Shown: positions 17,057 through 26,884, counted from the first letter of the stretch. The stretch is 64,000 nucleotides of DNA from Staphylococcus sp. IVB6214 (GCF_025558585.1 NZ_CP094723.1:1860001-1924000), one strand, 5' to 3'. Notes: generated from the sequence alone by a model not told the origin. Numbers and translations are program-made.

Positions 17057-17986
17057 TTAACGTTGATAATGCGTGTCAATCGTTTGTTGAATATAGGATT
17101 GTGCCTGTTCAAACTGTTCTCGTTCCGTTTCATCTAATGTAATCTCAAAGACATACTCGATACCTTGACGTGTCACTAATGTTGGTAAACTCACCGCTAA
17201 ACAGCCATTCGATGCTAAAGATGTCAGTGGCAGAATTGACTTTTCATTGAACATCAAACTTTTCACTAACTCCACCGTTGTCTTTGCAATTGCTACATTC
17301 GTCCATCCTTTATCGTGAAACACATCAAAAGATACTTTATCAATCTGTTGCGTGATATGTGTACGGTCAATTTTAGGTTTGTTAGAGAGTGACTCAAACT
17401 CTGCCAATGGCATGCCCGCAATTGTTGTTTTACTCCACACAGGCACCGCATGTTGCCCATGTTCTCCGATCACAAAGGCTTCTACACTTTTCGGGTCAAT
17501 TTCGTAGTGATTCGCAATTAAAGTTCTAAAGCGCGCACTTTCCAACAACGTACCTGTCCCCATAATTTTGTCGTTTGGATAATCATTGACTTGTGTTGCG
17601 ATATACGTCACCGTATCTACTGGGTTCGACACAAAAACAATTAATGGTTGCTGAGTTACATTATTGATATGATTCATAATGTCCGTAACCACTGTAACGT
17701 TCCCTTTTGTCAGCGCCGTTCGATCAGGCATATTTGGATCGGTTTCAACACTTGCTGTCACAACTACAACATCCGCATCAGATAGGTCTTGATAATCTCC
17801 ACATTTAATCTGAATATGATTTGTTGACCTTAGTCCTTGTGCATGCTGATGATCCACAACTTCTCCCCTTGCTAACTGTTCATTCGTATCAATGACAACA
17901 ATTTCAGAAAACAAATTCAAATATTGAATATCTGTTAGAATTTGGCTTCCTACTTTTCCAATACCAATCAATCCTAATTTCATCAT
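17057..17986 (-). CDS. L-lactate/malate dehydrogenase family protein
   Basis: A 309-aa NAD-dependent 2-hydroxyacid dehydrogenase. The Rossmann motif GIGKVGSQI is near the N-terminus, and the acidic Asp of VVIDTNEQLARGEVVDHQHA binds NAD ribose. NPVDTVTY, LESARFR (substrate Arg) and GEHGQHAVPVWS (catalytic His) are present. In the mobile loop the sequence is DPNMPDRTAL rather than the typical LDH QKPGETRLDL, so substrate specificity may differ from that of classical L-LDH. The start at 17986 follows AAGGGGATGTTA; in-frame ATGs at 18001 and 17992 fall on or before the ribosome site. Terminators flank it, so it is monocistronic. Its physiological substrate is not settled. Confidence 0.85.
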   Translation of the reverse strand: MMKLGLIGIGKVGSQILTDIQYLNLFSEIVVIDTNEQLARGEVVDHQHAQGLRSTNHIQIKCGDYQDLSDADVVVVTASVETDPNMPDRTALTKGNVTVVTDIMNHINNVTQQPLIVFVSNPVDTVTYIATQVNDYPNDKIMGTGTLLESARFRTLIANHYEIDPKSVEAFVIGEHGQHAVPVWSKTTIAGMPLAEFESLSNKPKIDRTHITQQIDKVSFDVFHDKGWTNVAIAKTTVELVKSLMFNEKSILPLTSLASNGCLAVSLPTLVTRQGIEYVFEITLDETEREQFEQAQSYIQQTIDTHYQR

Positions 17987-18075
17987 TAACATCCCCTTCA
18001 TTCTTTGACATTGGTTTTATTTACACTATAACAATCTTCACCGCCAATACAAGCTTTTGATGAATTTTGATACAA

Positions 18076-18110
18076 AAAAGGTCGATTAACCACACGGCAA
18101 TCGACCTTTT
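18076..18110. terminator. Bidirectional-looking terminator after PTS IIC gene
   Basis: A 12-bp perfect stem (AAAAGGTCGATT at 18076-18087 with 18099-18110) and an 11-base loop, just past the stop of the minus-strand PTS IIC gene. Confidence 0.85.
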
Positions 18111-18114
18111 CATA

Positions 18115-19146
18115 CTACGCGTCAGTTTCACCACGCGCAATCATCTCTCCTTTTGTAACAACAGGATAATTTTTGAAGACAATAGCGCCTAACAATCCTG
18201 AAATGAAGCCAATCACTGCCATTACAACACCGTACATCACAACTGTTGACCAGTCATTAAAACCAAACATCACGAGAAAGCCGGCAATCGGTGTTGCAGT
18301 CCCTGTGGCATCATTAATCAAACCTGATAGCGCAATCACAAGCCCTGCGGCTGCCCCACCGACGAAGTTCGTTAAGTAGACTGGAATCGGATTGGCTGAT
18401 ACGATATCCGCTTGTGATAGTGGTTCAATACTCACTGAAATGGTATCTTTTCGATCACCAAGTCGTAAGCGATGGAACAATGTCCCGTTCATAAATGCTG
18501 AGCTAAAGGCTGCCATCGCACCAATCGCCATCGGCACACCCGTTAAGCCTAACAGCGCTGTTAACGCCATAGAACTCAGTGGCGCCGTTCCTACTACGGT
18601 AATAATACCACCAAGCATAATTCCCATAAATATTGGGTTCGTATCTGTCGAGCTTTGAATGATATCCCCTATTTTTAATAGTGTATTATTAACCACTGGT
18701 GTTAAGCCCATCGCAATTAAACGTGCAAGCGGAGCTACAACGATGACTGCCCCAATTAAGTCCACACCATCTGGCACATATTTTTCTGTATACTTCATCA
18801 AATAACCAATGACATACCCTGCAAAGAATCCGGGTAACAAATCCATACCACCACATGCCGCAGCAATAACAAGCGCATATACAGGCGACACACCAATCGC
18901 AAGGGCAGTTAATCCGGCTGCTGCCACACCGCCTAAACCACCTGCCGCATCTCCTAGTTCACCTAAAAATTTAATACCTAGCACTTCACCGCCGACATAT
19001 TTATTGAATGCTTCAACTAAAAAAGTCGCAATTGCAGCGTTTGCTAACGCCCCCATCGCGCGCATCCCATTCGGTGCTTTATAAGTAAATAACGTAAAAA
19101 TAACTAAAACCAAAATCAAAAATAATGTACCAATCAATAAATCCAT
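18115..19146 (-). CDS. PTS_EIIC_2 family membrane protein (sugar PTS IIC-like)
   Basis: A 343-aa hydrophobic protein with about nine or ten helices and many Gly/Ala-rich segments. It resembles the stand-alone PTS_EIIC_2 family (COG3641, PfoR-like), which is distinct from the sugar-specific EIIC families. GGAGAGATTCT precedes the ATG at 19146; the longer frame to 19176 has no ribosome site. No IIA or IIB domain or gene is nearby, so a transport role would need partners in trans. PfoR-like members have been regarded as regulators in clostridia. Substrate unknown. Confidence 0.8.
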   Translation of the reverse strand: MDLLIGTLFLILVLVIFTLFTYKAPNGMRAMGALANAAIATFLVEAFNKYVGGEVLGIKFLGELGDAAGGLGGVAAAGLTALAIGVSPVYALVIAAACGGMDLLPGFFAGYVIGYLMKYTEKYVPDGVDLIGAVIVVAPLARLIAMGLTPVVNNTLLKIGDIIQSSTDTNPIFMGIMLGGIITVVGTAPLSSMALTALLGLTGVPMAIGAMAAFSSAFMNGTLFHRLRLGDRKDTISVSIEPLSQADIVSANPIPVYLTNFVGGAAAGLVIALSGLINDATGTATPIAGFLVMFGFNDWSTVVMYGVVMAVIGFISGLLGAIVFKNYPVVTKGEMIARGETDA

Positions 19147-19350
19147 AGAATCTCTCCTCTTAGTCTTAAAATTCAAGAGATTGAGAAGCAGGCTTTTATC
19201 CCAACCGCTTGGTTACTAAAGTGAAAATATCCTTTGACAATTTTTCCACTGATTAACTACTTTATTTCTAAAATTTTATATAAGAGTTATTTTACTAAAT
19301 ATTTTTATTAATTGCACGGAAATTTTTTGAATTTTTCATAAAAAGGTTCG

Positions 19351-19391
19351 AAAAAAGCTGAAATACGTAAAAACGTATGATCAGCTCTTTT
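19351..19391 (-). terminator. Terminator of the esterase-like gene
   Basis: AGCTGA and TCAGCT form the base of a hairpin with inner pairing ATACGT/ACGTAT, near 19355-19386. A and T tracts flank it, just past the esterase stop codon. Confidence 0.72.
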
Positions 19392-19400
19392 AAAACTTAT

Positions 19401-20303
19401 TTATTGATCTATTGTTTTGCGAATTTGTTTCAATACTTTATGTGATTCCACAATTGGATAAAGTGGGAATGCCGTTACCATATCTTTGTATTCATAGAAA
19501 TGCAATGGCTGTTGCTCTGCATCAAAATAGTTGCGTAACTGACACATATCAGGGTAAAAGATTTCACTTGTTCCCCCAAACATATACACAGGTGGTAATC
19601 CGCGCATACTACCATACATTGGGGAAATACGTGGATCTTTACGTTCTAAATCACCTGCCCATACTTTCGCAATTTGTTGTAATGTGAAGATGTTTTGAAT
19701 TGGATCTTGTTTTTGTACTTGTTCTGTAATATCGGGATTAGATAATGATAAATCCAACCATGGTGAAATTAAATATAGTTTACCTGGCAATGGTAATTCA
19801 TCTTGTTTTAATAAATGTTGAACAAAACTCAACCCCATATTTCCACCAGATGCATCACCCATGATGACAATATTTTCAGGTTCTGTTTCTTTCAATAAAC
19901 GACGATACGCTTCTTCAATGGCAGCGTGTGTCTCACGATATGTGTAAGTTGGTGCTTTCGGATAGATTGGCATCACAACTTCATGTAATGTTTCGTATGC
20001 CAACTTGTCCATAAAACGCCAATGAAATGCAGAAGGTTGTAATACGAACGTACCACCATAAATATATAAAATTTTATTTTTAATGTGATGACCGAAATTA
20101 AAACGAAAGACTTGCATCTCATCAAATTTATCTTTAACAAGATTAGATTTAATATTAATCTGGTCGGGTTGTTTATGCTTTTCTTCGTTTAACGCGCGAC
20201 GTTTATCTAAAAAAGCTTCTATCTCTGGCTCTGTCTTAAATTTCATATGTCGTTGATGAGACAAATAACGCCCCATTAACTTACTCATAATATTTCGTTT
20301 CAA
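19401..20303 (-). CDS. Alpha/beta hydrolase (HSL-type esterase-like), catalytic His apparently replaced
   Basis: A 300-aa protein of the hormone-sensitive-lipase branch. YGGTFVLQPSAFH stands for the HGG oxyanion loop (about 78-90). GDASGGNMG (about 149-157) is the nucleophile elbow, with Ser, and GTSEIFYPDM carries the acidic residue. In the C-terminal part, where relatives have MVHxFP, this protein reads DMVTAFPLYP, so the catalytic His position is Thr (codon ACG). It may be inactive or use another residue. The best ribosome site (GAGGGATCGTA) points to a TTG start at 20303; the first ATG, at 20288, has none. It is monocistronic with its own terminator. Confidence 0.8.
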   Translation of the reverse strand: MKRNIMSKLMGRYLSHQRHMKFKTEPEIEAFLDKRRALNEEKHKQPDQINIKSNLVKDKFDEMQVFRFNFGHHIKNKILYIYGGTFVLQPSAFHWRFMDKLAYETLHEVVMPIYPKAPTYTYRETHAAIEEAYRRLLKETEPENIVIMGDASGGNMGLSFVQHLLKQDELPLPGKLYLISPWLDLSLSNPDITEQVQKQDPIQNIFTLQQIAKVWAGDLERKDPRISPMYGSMRGLPPVYMFGGTSEIFYPDMCQLRNYFDAEQQPLHFYEYKDMVTAFPLYPIVESHKVLKQIRKTIDQ

Positions 20304-20565
20304 TACGATCCCTCACTTTATTTTTTTATTATAAACACATTATAATGAGCTATATCTATAAATGAAAGCGTGTTAAGGATAAATCTATGCTTTTATTCAC
20401 GCATGTACACGCTCTAATATAGCTATGATTCTTGTATAGTTTATCATATTGTCTTTCATTTTCGATGAATCTTATATAATAACTTTGAAAGATTCATATC
20501 TTATAATATAATGATACATTATTGTGGGCTGTTACACTATTCAGCTTACAGAAAAGAGGCTATTT

Positions 20566-21174
20566 ATGAATCAATCAACCTTAAATGATACACAGAGGGT
20601 TTATTACACGCGACAACCGAAAAAACGACGCTCGTGGGTGAGCTTTATTCTAACTTTAATTGCCATGGTCCTTACTGCTATGGCCGCTTACAGTATGTAC
20701 CGAGACCCTTTGTTTACATCTAGTTTTCTCAATCAAGAAGTGAATTATCATCAATTCCAACAGTTCACACAACAACTAGGCAGCCAAGGGCTTATCGATG
20801 TATCAAGTTTTGAAGAAGAATTATCTCGGTTATTATCAATGATCAATATCTTTTTCGTGTTATGTTTCGTCAATATTATTTTAGCGATATTAACGCTTGT
20901 ATTTAATCGCACATTACTCAAAATTTTAAATTTTATTGTGTCATTAGGCGTATTATTGATTCCAGTTATCTTGCTATACATCATTCGTGACGCCGCTACA
21001 CAATTAGCAAGTGCACTTGAACCATTACAATCTTTAGTTGGAAATATAGAAGCAACCTCATTACTTGCCGAATCAAATGCTGTTCACAACGCGATTATCT
21101 ATACAGGTATTGCTGCTTTTCTATATCTCATTAGTTTGTTCTTCCGCAATCGAAAAATTGGAACACGATTATAA
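20566..21174 (+). CDS. Membrane protein of unknown function
   Basis: A 202-aa protein starting at the ATG behind GAAAAGAGGCTATTT. A short charged N-terminus (RQPKKRRS) precedes the first helix (about 24-45). A roughly 60-residue, probably extracytoplasmic loop follows, then two adjacent helices (about 90-145), another loop of about 30 residues and a final helix ending in a basic tail. I do not recognise the family. It is convergent with tenA and shares its terminator. Confidence 0.8.
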   Translation: MNQSTLNDTQRVYYTRQPKKRRSWVSFILTLIAMVLTAMAAYSMYRDPLFTSSFLNQEVNYHQFQQFTQQLGSQGLIDVSSFEEELSRLLSMINIFFVLCFVNIILAILTLVFNRTLLKILNFIVSLGVLLIPVILLYIIRDAATQLASALEPLQSLVGNIEATSLLAESNAVHNAIIYTGIAAFLYLISLFFRNRKIGTRL

Positions 21175-21180
21175 ACATTA

Positions 21181-21215
21181 CAAAGTCGAACCGAATTGAT
21201 GCCGCTTCGACTTTG
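21181..21215. terminator. Bidirectional terminator between membrane protein gene and tenA
   Basis: A 10-bp stem (CAAAGTCGAA at 21181-21190 with TTCGACTTTG at 21206-21215) lies between two convergent stop codons. Confidence 0.78.
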
Positions 21216-21219
21216 TGAT

Positions 21220-21897
21220 TTAATCTTCTACTGGCCACATTTCTTTATGTTCTGCCATATCCCAAAACATGTACTCATAATAACTTGTTCGCACGACAAT
21301 ATCTTCTAACGCTTGCAATTCTGTTTCGCTTTTACCTTCAACAACACAATCCATCATCTTTATCAATTCATCTGAAAGTTCGGTAAATGCATCATCACTA
21401 TATGTTTGAATCCATTCACCATAAAACGGATGATCTGATGCGCCTTCTTTTTGATTCAACGCAAGACCAATATAGTTATAACTCCAAGTACACGTGAGTA
21501 CTGCCGCAATGACATGTGCAATATCACCACGCTGTGCATGATCTAACATATAGCTCGTATAACCTGTTGTCGTACTGGCAGGCGATGTTTCTTCTAATTC
21601 ATGTTCAGAAATCCCGAATTTTGCCGCATAATTTCTATGTAATTGCATTTCGGTATGCAACGTTTCATGAACGAGTGTGCCGAATAGCGTCATTGTTTTT
21701 AAGTCTCGTGCTTTTGCAACGCCTAAAGCAAACAGACGTGTATAATCAATGAGATACACATAGTCTTGTTTTAACCAATGCTTGAACTTCTCTTTGTCAA
21801 GCGTCCCATCACCAAGCCCTTTTACAAATGGATGTTCCAAGTAACTTTGCCAAATTGGTTCAACACGATTAAACAACCTTTCCGTAAATGTTGTCAT
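21220..21897 (-). CDS. tenA: TenA-family thiaminase II (aminopyrimidine aminohydrolase)
   Basis: A 225-aa all-helical enzyme that hydrolyses aminopyrimidine breakdown products so that HMP can be salvaged for thiamine. TenA signatures are present: HPFVKGLGDGTLDKEKFKHW near the N-terminus, QDYVYLIDYTRLFALG, the Cys-containing CTWSYNYIGLAL (catalytic Cys) and a C-terminal SYYEYMFWDMAE with the Glu. AAGGGGTTGAAATTT precedes the ATG at 21897. It lies directly downstream of tcaA, 108 bp away, where S. aureus has tcaB. I see no TPP riboswitch upstream and no thiDME genes beside it. Confidence 0.92.
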   Translation of the reverse strand: MTTFTERLFNRVEPIWQSYLEHPFVKGLGDGTLDKEKFKHWLKQDYVYLIDYTRLFALGVAKARDLKTMTLFGTLVHETLHTEMQLHRNYAAKFGISEHELEETSPASTTTGYTSYMLDHAQRGDIAHVIAAVLTCTWSYNYIGLALNQKEGASDHPFYGEWIQTYSDDAFTELSDELIKMMDCVVEGKSETELQALEDIVVRTSYYEYMFWDMAEHKEMWPVED

Positions 21898-22004
21898 AAA
21901 TTTCAACCCCTTTTCATCTTAACAATGTCAACATCTCAAATGTCGTTACAAAATGCAAGCAGAAACTAAGAAATGATTGTATAAAAAAATCGTCACTACG
22001 ATTT

Positions 22005-23396
22005 TTAATACGCTTCGTAGTTGACGATTTTAAAGTTTTTGTCATTTTCACCATCTTGTAGTAAGTAATGTGAACGGACAGAATCTCCTTGTTTCGTGTC
22101 CGCTTCTACAATGACTGAATAAAAGTTTTTAGACTTATTAATATATGTCACTTGCGGATCTTGCAATGGTTTTTGTTTTGATAAATCCGACGTCATTGAT
22201 TTATAAAATGTAGTGTTTTCCAGTAAATATGGCTTGATGTCCTCGATGCGATTGTTTTGAGTTGCTTTGTTGCGTGCAGAAATATATTTTTTGATAAAAT
22301 CACTGACTTTATCTTTCATATCTTTTTCTTGCTCTTTTTTATATTTTTCAATTGCTTCACTGTCAAATGCCACAGTGACTTCATTGGAATCTTTCACATC
22401 TTTCTCTGCAATCGTTTGAGATGACGCTTTAAATTTCTTACCTTGTATTTCACCTTGCGCAGTGATTGTTAGGTCTTTATTCAATGGAAATGGGCCATAC
22501 GTATCATCTTTCGTCACATTTAAAGTTTCTCCATTTATCACAACTTTTTGCGTACCTTCATCTAGTGCATCCCCATTTTTCAAATGTACCTTCACACGCG
22601 TTTCTTCAAAATCTTCTGCGACATTGACTGTGTCATGATCACTTGAGCCAGTATTAAACTTTAACTTGCCTTTATATGTACCACGTGATGTTGTTTTTGT
22701 TACGTCCAATACATAGTCACCGGGAATATAATGTCCGATTTCAACCGCTTCTTTCCCTTTACCCATTACTTTCTTTTTGTTGTCGTTCGCAGAAAACTCA
22801 TATGTGGCTTCTGTATCTGGTTTTAATACAGCTTTTTTCATCGGTGCTTGAAAGCTTAAATTATCAAAAATTAAATAACGACGCCCATTTTTACTGATGT
22901 GTAAGATTTCTTGATTTTTGTCAGTCTTAACAACATACGACACAGGGGAACCTTCATCGAATTGTTCTACATGTTGTAGTACTTTCTTTTCAAAAGATTT
23001 GATACCCATTTCATCTTTAATATATGAAATATATCGTTCTGCTTCCTGACGTCCAACTTTATTTTGTTTCGTACTGATCAAGTTTGAGACTTTTGCTGTA
23101 TCATTGTTATCTACCGCATTCACTAAAATTTTAGCCTGTGCTTCTGGAGAGTTAAAATTTCGCAACAGTAAAAATAAGATTAATAATAAAACTGTAATAA
23201 ATCCTATAATAATAAACGGAATCCATTTTTTTATAGATTTCGTGCCTTTTTCTGATGACTTGTCATTTTCTGTTTTCTGCGTCTGAGACTGTTTGTTTTT
23301 TGACGGTGGATCCACAGCAAAATGTACTTGTAGTCGACAATGTTGGCATACTTGTTGTTTATTCAGTTGTTTGTGACAATAAGGACATTGCTTCAT
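22005..23396 (-). CDS. tcaA: TcaA, membrane-anchored cell-envelope protein linked to glycopeptide susceptibility
   Basis: A 463-aa protein starting at the ATG behind TGGAGGTGGAACT. Residues 4-20 form a zinc ribbon (CPYC and CQHC). A charged linker, one helix (about 54-75) ending LLLRNFNSPEAQ and a large extracellular region follow. The LLRNFNSPEAQxKILVNA stretch and overall length match S. aureus TcaA (460 aa), whose loss alters teicoplanin and bile-salt responses. The marR-type gene upstream is tcaR. tcaB, the third gene of the S. aureus operon, is not here. Confidence 0.92.
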   Translation of the reverse strand: MKQCPYCHKQLNKQQVCQHCRLQVHFAVDPPSKNKQSQTQKTENDKSSEKGTKSIKKWIPFIIIGFITVLLLILFLLLRNFNSPEAQAKILVNAVDNNDTAKVSNLISTKQNKVGRQEAERYISYIKDEMGIKSFEKKVLQHVEQFDEGSPVSYVVKTDKNQEILHISKNGRRYLIFDNLSFQAPMKKAVLKPDTEATYEFSANDNKKKVMGKGKEAVEIGHYIPGDYVLDVTKTTSRGTYKGKLKFNTGSSDHDTVNVAEDFEETRVKVHLKNGDALDEGTQKVVINGETLNVTKDDTYGPFPLNKDLTITAQGEIQGKKFKASSQTIAEKDVKDSNEVTVAFDSEAIEKYKKEQEKDMKDKVSDFIKKYISARNKATQNNRIEDIKPYLLENTTFYKSMTSDLSKQKPLQDPQVTYINKSKNFYSVIVEADTKQGDSVRSHYLLQDGENDKNFKIVNYEAY

Positions 23397-23505
23397 AGTT
23401 CCACCTCCACTTTTATACCAGTCACACACGTAGCACATCGTCATGAATGCTAAAGATAACATCTCACCCTAAGACTTGCCAATAAAAAACATAATGAAAC
23501 CCACT

Positions 23506-23991
23506 TTATTCTAGGTGATTGGAAGTTGCGCTCTTTCGCACAAGTCCTTTCAAACGTGTATCAATTTTCTCTAAAACTGCACGTGTTTCTTCTATTTCAT
23601 CTTGTGGGATGTCTGATAACACTTCTGTCGCTAACTCTGTTATAAGGTTTCGAGAGTCATGCACAAAGTCCATCCCGTATTCAGTCAACTCAACATATTT
23701 CAATCGTCGATCTGCATCATCATTCGTATATGCAAACTGCACAAGTTCTAAATCTAGAAGCTTCTTGACACGTCTACTGACTGCTGCTTTGTTAACCCCT
23801 TGTCGTATCGTAATCTCTGTGAGTGTTAATGCTTTTTCGTGTGACAGCATCAATAAGACACTTGACTGTTCATTTGATATAGCGTATTGTGCGCGTAAAT
23901 CTTTTAGGACGCCCGCTGTCAAGGCGTTCATATTCGTCATGAATTCACCCATAAAACGAATATGCTGATTCATAATGTCATGATTTGACAT
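23506..23991 (-). CDS. tcaR: TcaR, MarR-family regulator
   Basis: A 161-aa winged-helix regulator. The start at 23991 follows AGAGGAGTGCAAGCC. Matching blocks to S. aureus TcaR are easily seen: NALTAGVLKDL, ISNEQSSVL, the recognition helix RQGVNKAAVSRRVKKL, the wing DDADRRLKYVELTEYG, and a C-terminal helix. S. aureus TcaR represses the ica biofilm operon and influences spa and sarS. It lies upstream of tcaA on the same strand with a gap of about 110 bp. The C-terminus is about ten residues longer than in S. aureus. Confidence 0.9.
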   Translation of the reverse strand: MSNHDIMNQHIRFMGEFMTNMNALTAGVLKDLRAQYAISNEQSSVLLMLSHEKALTLTEITIRQGVNKAAVSRRVKKLLDLELVQFAYTNDDADRRLKYVELTEYGMDFVHDSRNLITELATEVLSDIPQDEIEETRAVLEKIDTRLKGLVRKSATSNHLE

Positions 23992-24130
23992 GGCTTGCAC
24001 TCCTCTGTTTTTCATCCCCATAACGCATCACCTTTATCAACCATTTCTTAATATAGAAACTGTTAATTCTTATCCATATCCCAAAAATTTAGTATCATGG
24101 ACTATATATTTTTAATAAAGGAGCTTGAAT

Positions 24131-25066
24131 ATGGGCATCATACATTCAATTATGACATTATTATATCTTATTCTTTTATGTATGGCGAAATATATCCCAT
24201 GGAAACACGGACCATTAATCCCTTTCCAAGTAATTTTATGGATAAATGTTTTCACTGCATGGATCAGTATTACAACACAACGTCCACCATATGAAGGCAT
24301 CTTTTTAATAATTATTTTATTCACAGTTCTTTTTATAAAACAACGAGATTCCCTGTTATCGCAACCAGATGGGAGATGGTTTTTGTGGCGTTTGAGTTGT
24401 TATATCATAGCTATCATAAGCCTGTGTGTTGGAAGTCTTCTCCTTTCAACAATCATGCCAACATTCATCCGCTTCTGGTTTGAACTGTTATATGCCTTAT
24501 CACTCGTCTTTCTGATGAGTTTCCCTTACTATTTGTATTTTTCATGGTATTTAAGACATACGCACCCTAAAAAAGCACCCGATACTTTGCTAGTACTCGG
24601 TGCAGGGATTGAGACAGAATCAGTTTCACCATTGTTACAAGCACGACTTGATGCTGCGCTTAGTATTTCACACAAGGATACTCAGTGGATCGTCAGTGGT
24701 GGTCAGGGTGCGGACGAACCGATCTCAGAAGCACTGGCAATGCAACGCTACTTAATTCAACAAGGTGTATCAAAAACGCATATTCTATTAGAAGCACAAT
24801 CGACGAATACACAGGAAAACATCACATATAGTCGGCCACTTATAGAGACTGACAGTCACTCTATCATTGTGACAAGTGACTTCCATCTTATGCGTGCTTT
24901 ACGTATTGCACAGCAATCGAAGTTACCCGCCAACGGTTATGGCGCTATCTCTCCATTACGCTATCGTGCACGTTCATACTTACATGATTATTGCGGGTTA
25001 TTATTACATCATCCAGTTGCGTGGTTTACCTTAACGCTTCTACTAATCCTATCTACCTTATTATAA
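24131..25066 (+). CDS. YdcF/SanA (DUF218) family membrane protein
   Basis: A 311-aa protein. Four N-terminal helices (to about residue 145) precede a DUF218 domain: DTLLVLGAGIE, RLDAALSI, WIVSGGQGADEPISEALAM, LLEAQSTNTQENI, IVTSDFHLMRAL. A last helix closes the protein. The start at 24131 follows AAAGGAGCTTGAAT; an in-frame TTG lies at 24125. DUF218 proteins such as ElyC and SanA affect envelope precursor metabolism and barrier function. The precise reaction is unknown. It is divergent from tcaR, and an envelope role would fit that neighbour. Confidence 0.87.
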   Translation: MGIIHSIMTLLYLILLCMAKYIPWKHGPLIPFQVILWINVFTAWISITTQRPPYEGIFLIIILFTVLFIKQRDSLLSQPDGRWFLWRLSCYIIAIISLCVGSLLLSTIMPTFIRFWFELLYALSLVFLMSFPYYLYFSWYLRHTHPKKAPDTLLVLGAGIETESVSPLLQARLDAALSISHKDTQWIVSGGQGADEPISEALAMQRYLIQQGVSKTHILLEAQSTNTQENITYSRPLIETDSHSIIVTSDFHLMRALRIAQQSKLPANGYGAISPLRYRARSYLHDYCGLLLHHPVAWFTLTLLLILSTLL

Positions 25067-25111
25067 AAAGGACCCTACAACATGTCGATACAACATTTGT
25101 AGGATCCTTTT
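25066..25111. terminator. Bidirectional terminator between ydcF-like gene and hrtA
   Basis: AAAAGGACCCTACAA (25066-25080) pairs with TTGTAGGATCCTTTT (25097-25111) with one mismatch. Confidence 0.82.
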
Positions 25112-25115
25112 AAAT

Positions 25116-25787
25116 TTATTTCTGAGCGAGTTGTCCACTATCCAAGTAAAAAATACGATCAGCATATTCAAACAATCGTTCATCATGGGTTACCATCATC
25201 CCAATCGCCTTTTCATCACGTACTTGTGCTTTAATCATATCGACAACTTCAGTGGCACGTTTTGCATCTAAGCTTGCTGTTGGTTCATCTGCTAAAAGTA
25301 ACTTCGGTTGGTTCATCCATGCACGCATAATCGCAACACGTTGCTTCTCGCCACCTGATAGCATGTGTGGGTAAGCATCGAGTCGATGACCAAGACCAAT
25401 TTGCTCTAACAACGTCGTCGCTCGCGTACCGGCTTCTTTTTTAGACATCCCGGCTTCTTGACCGACTAAAATCAATTGCTCTTTCACCTTCAAATACGGC
25501 AATAAATGTGAAGCTTGAAAAATAAATCCAATGTTCTTTAGACGCTTCTCTGTTCTTTCTTTTGCTGACAATTGTGTAAGGTCTTCCCCATCTATGATGA
25601 CTTGTCCTTCAGAAGGTGTTAATAAGCCACCTAGTATTGTTAGTAAAGTAGACTTCCCTGATCCTGATGCGCCATTTAAAATGACAAATTCTCCTGGTTG
25701 TACTTCAAAATCTAACCCTTTTAAAACGACTGTTTCTGCATCACCTTGACCAAAAGTCTTTACTAAGTTTTTAACTTTTAAACTCAT
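25116..25787 (-). CDS. hrtA: HrtA, haem exporter ATPase
   Basis: A 223-aa LolD/MacB-type ABC ATPase that powers HrtB to remove toxic haem from the membrane. Walker A is GASGSGKST (39-47), the signature is LSGGEKQRV and Walker B is [12 protein letters not shown]. Length and context equal S. aureus HrtA (221 aa). The start overlaps the hrtB stop by 4 bp (ATGA), so it is the second gene of hrtBA. The operon is expected to be driven by HssR from the direct repeat at 26898-26917. Confidence 0.93.
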   Translation of the reverse strand: MSLKVKNLVKTFGQGDAETVVLKGLDFEVQPGEFVILNGASGSGKSTLLTILGGLLTPSEGQVIIDGEDLTQLSAKERTEKRLKNIGFIFQASHLLPYLKVKEQLILVGQEAGMSKKEAGTRATTLLEQIGLGHRLDAYPHMLSGGEKQRVAIMRAWMNQPKLLLADEPTASLDAKRATEVVDMIKAQVRDEKAIGMMVTHDERLFEYADRIFYLDSGQLAQK

Positions 25788-26848
25788 GCAACACCGCCTC
25801 CTATTGCTTCGATTGGATCAATCCTATAAACACGGATAAATGATAATAAGGCACCAACTAATGTGACGAAAATAAAAATAACAATCGTCAACATGATCAA
25901 TGTCGGTGTGACAATAAATGGCATTGTCGCTGGTAAAAACATCGATAATCCAACGACTAATCCAATGCCAATTAAGACACCTAACATGGTTACGAATAAT
26001 ATTTGAAGAATAAGCGCCCATAACAGATGACCTGTTTTGATGCCGACTGCTTTCAAAATACCGATTTCAGGTGTTTTTTGAATGGTCATAACATAGAAAA
26101 AGGCAGTTAAGACAATCGCTGTAATCACAAATAAACTCACAACCATCATATTCAACGGTAATTGTTCCGCTTGATAACTCGGAATCGCTGCCTTCAAGTC
26201 ATCTTTTGTTACAACTTTAACACCATCAATCGATTCAAGTTCTGTCACTGTCGCTTTACCGCTATCATGCAATGGATAAACTGCTGTCGCTATCTGTTTG
26301 CCTGCAACTTGTGTCAAACCTTCATCAGTCATCATTGCTACATTGGCGTGTGAGTGCATCGCATGGTCAAAAAATCCAACGACTTGTATTTTTTGGTCAC
26401 GTTCTGGAATCTGAATCCAATCGCCAACTTGAATCCCTTCCCCTTTTAGCTTACTATTCAAAACGACTTCTCGTTCGTTTTGAGGGTACTCCCCTTTTTC
26501 TAATTGTGGCCATTCTTTTTTAGGAATATTTGTAAACAACATGTCTTCTTTATAGTCATTAAACTTTGTAGACACTTGGGCTATTTTTATCGGTTGATCC
26601 TCAGTCACTTTTTCAATTTCTGCTTGTGTTTCAGGTGTGAATCGAGACTTTTCTAACAAGTTCTCGGAATCTTTCTGAACTACATATCGATCTGTTTGAA
26701 AACCATTCAGCATAGACACATTTTCACGTGCTAATCCTTGTGCGAGCCCTGTAATAAATAGCACCATGCTCGCTAATAAGACAACTATAAATAAGATGAG
26801 TGCATAGCGAAATTTGTAAAATGTTAATTCTGATATCGCTAATTTCAT
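25784..26848 (-). CDS. hrtB: HrtB, haem exporter FtsX-type permease
   Basis: A 354-aa MacB/FtsX-family permease. One N-terminal helix (about 16-36) and a large extracellular domain of about 190 residues precede three C-terminal helices, the FtsX architecture. AGGGAGATATAAACA precedes the ATG. It is first in an operon with hrtA and divergent from hssRS, the arrangement of the staphylococcal haem detoxification system. The size agrees with S. aureus HrtB (351 aa). Confidence 0.93.
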   Translation of the reverse strand: MKLAISELTFYKFRYALILFIVVLLASMVLFITGLAQGLARENVSMLNGFQTDRYVVQKDSENLLEKSRFTPETQAEIEKVTEDQPIKIAQVSTKFNDYKEDMLFTNIPKKEWPQLEKGEYPQNEREVVLNSKLKGEGIQVGDWIQIPERDQKIQVVGFFDHAMHSHANVAMMTDEGLTQVAGKQIATAVYPLHDSGKATVTELESIDGVKVVTKDDLKAAIPSYQAEQLPLNMMVVSLFVITAIVLTAFFYVMTIQKTPEIGILKAVGIKTGHLLWALILQILFVTMLGVLIGIGLVVGLSMFLPATMPFIVTPTLIMLTIVIFIFVTLVGALLSFIRVYRIDPIEAIGGGVA

Positions 26849-26884
26849 TGTTTATATCTCCCTTCTCGTTCATATCATGTCTCT

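Noticed and set aside
21898..22004. TPP riboswitch ahead of tenA
   Set aside because: Only about 107 bp lie upstream and I could not find the conserved CTGAGA and thi-box core.
23519..23968. 149-codon plus-strand frame opposite tcaR
   Set aside because: It is a shadow of tcaR, lacks a ribosome site and has no recognisable protein features. Other long antisense frames (for example 4486-4812, 18809-19084 and 55991-56317) were rejected for the same reasons.
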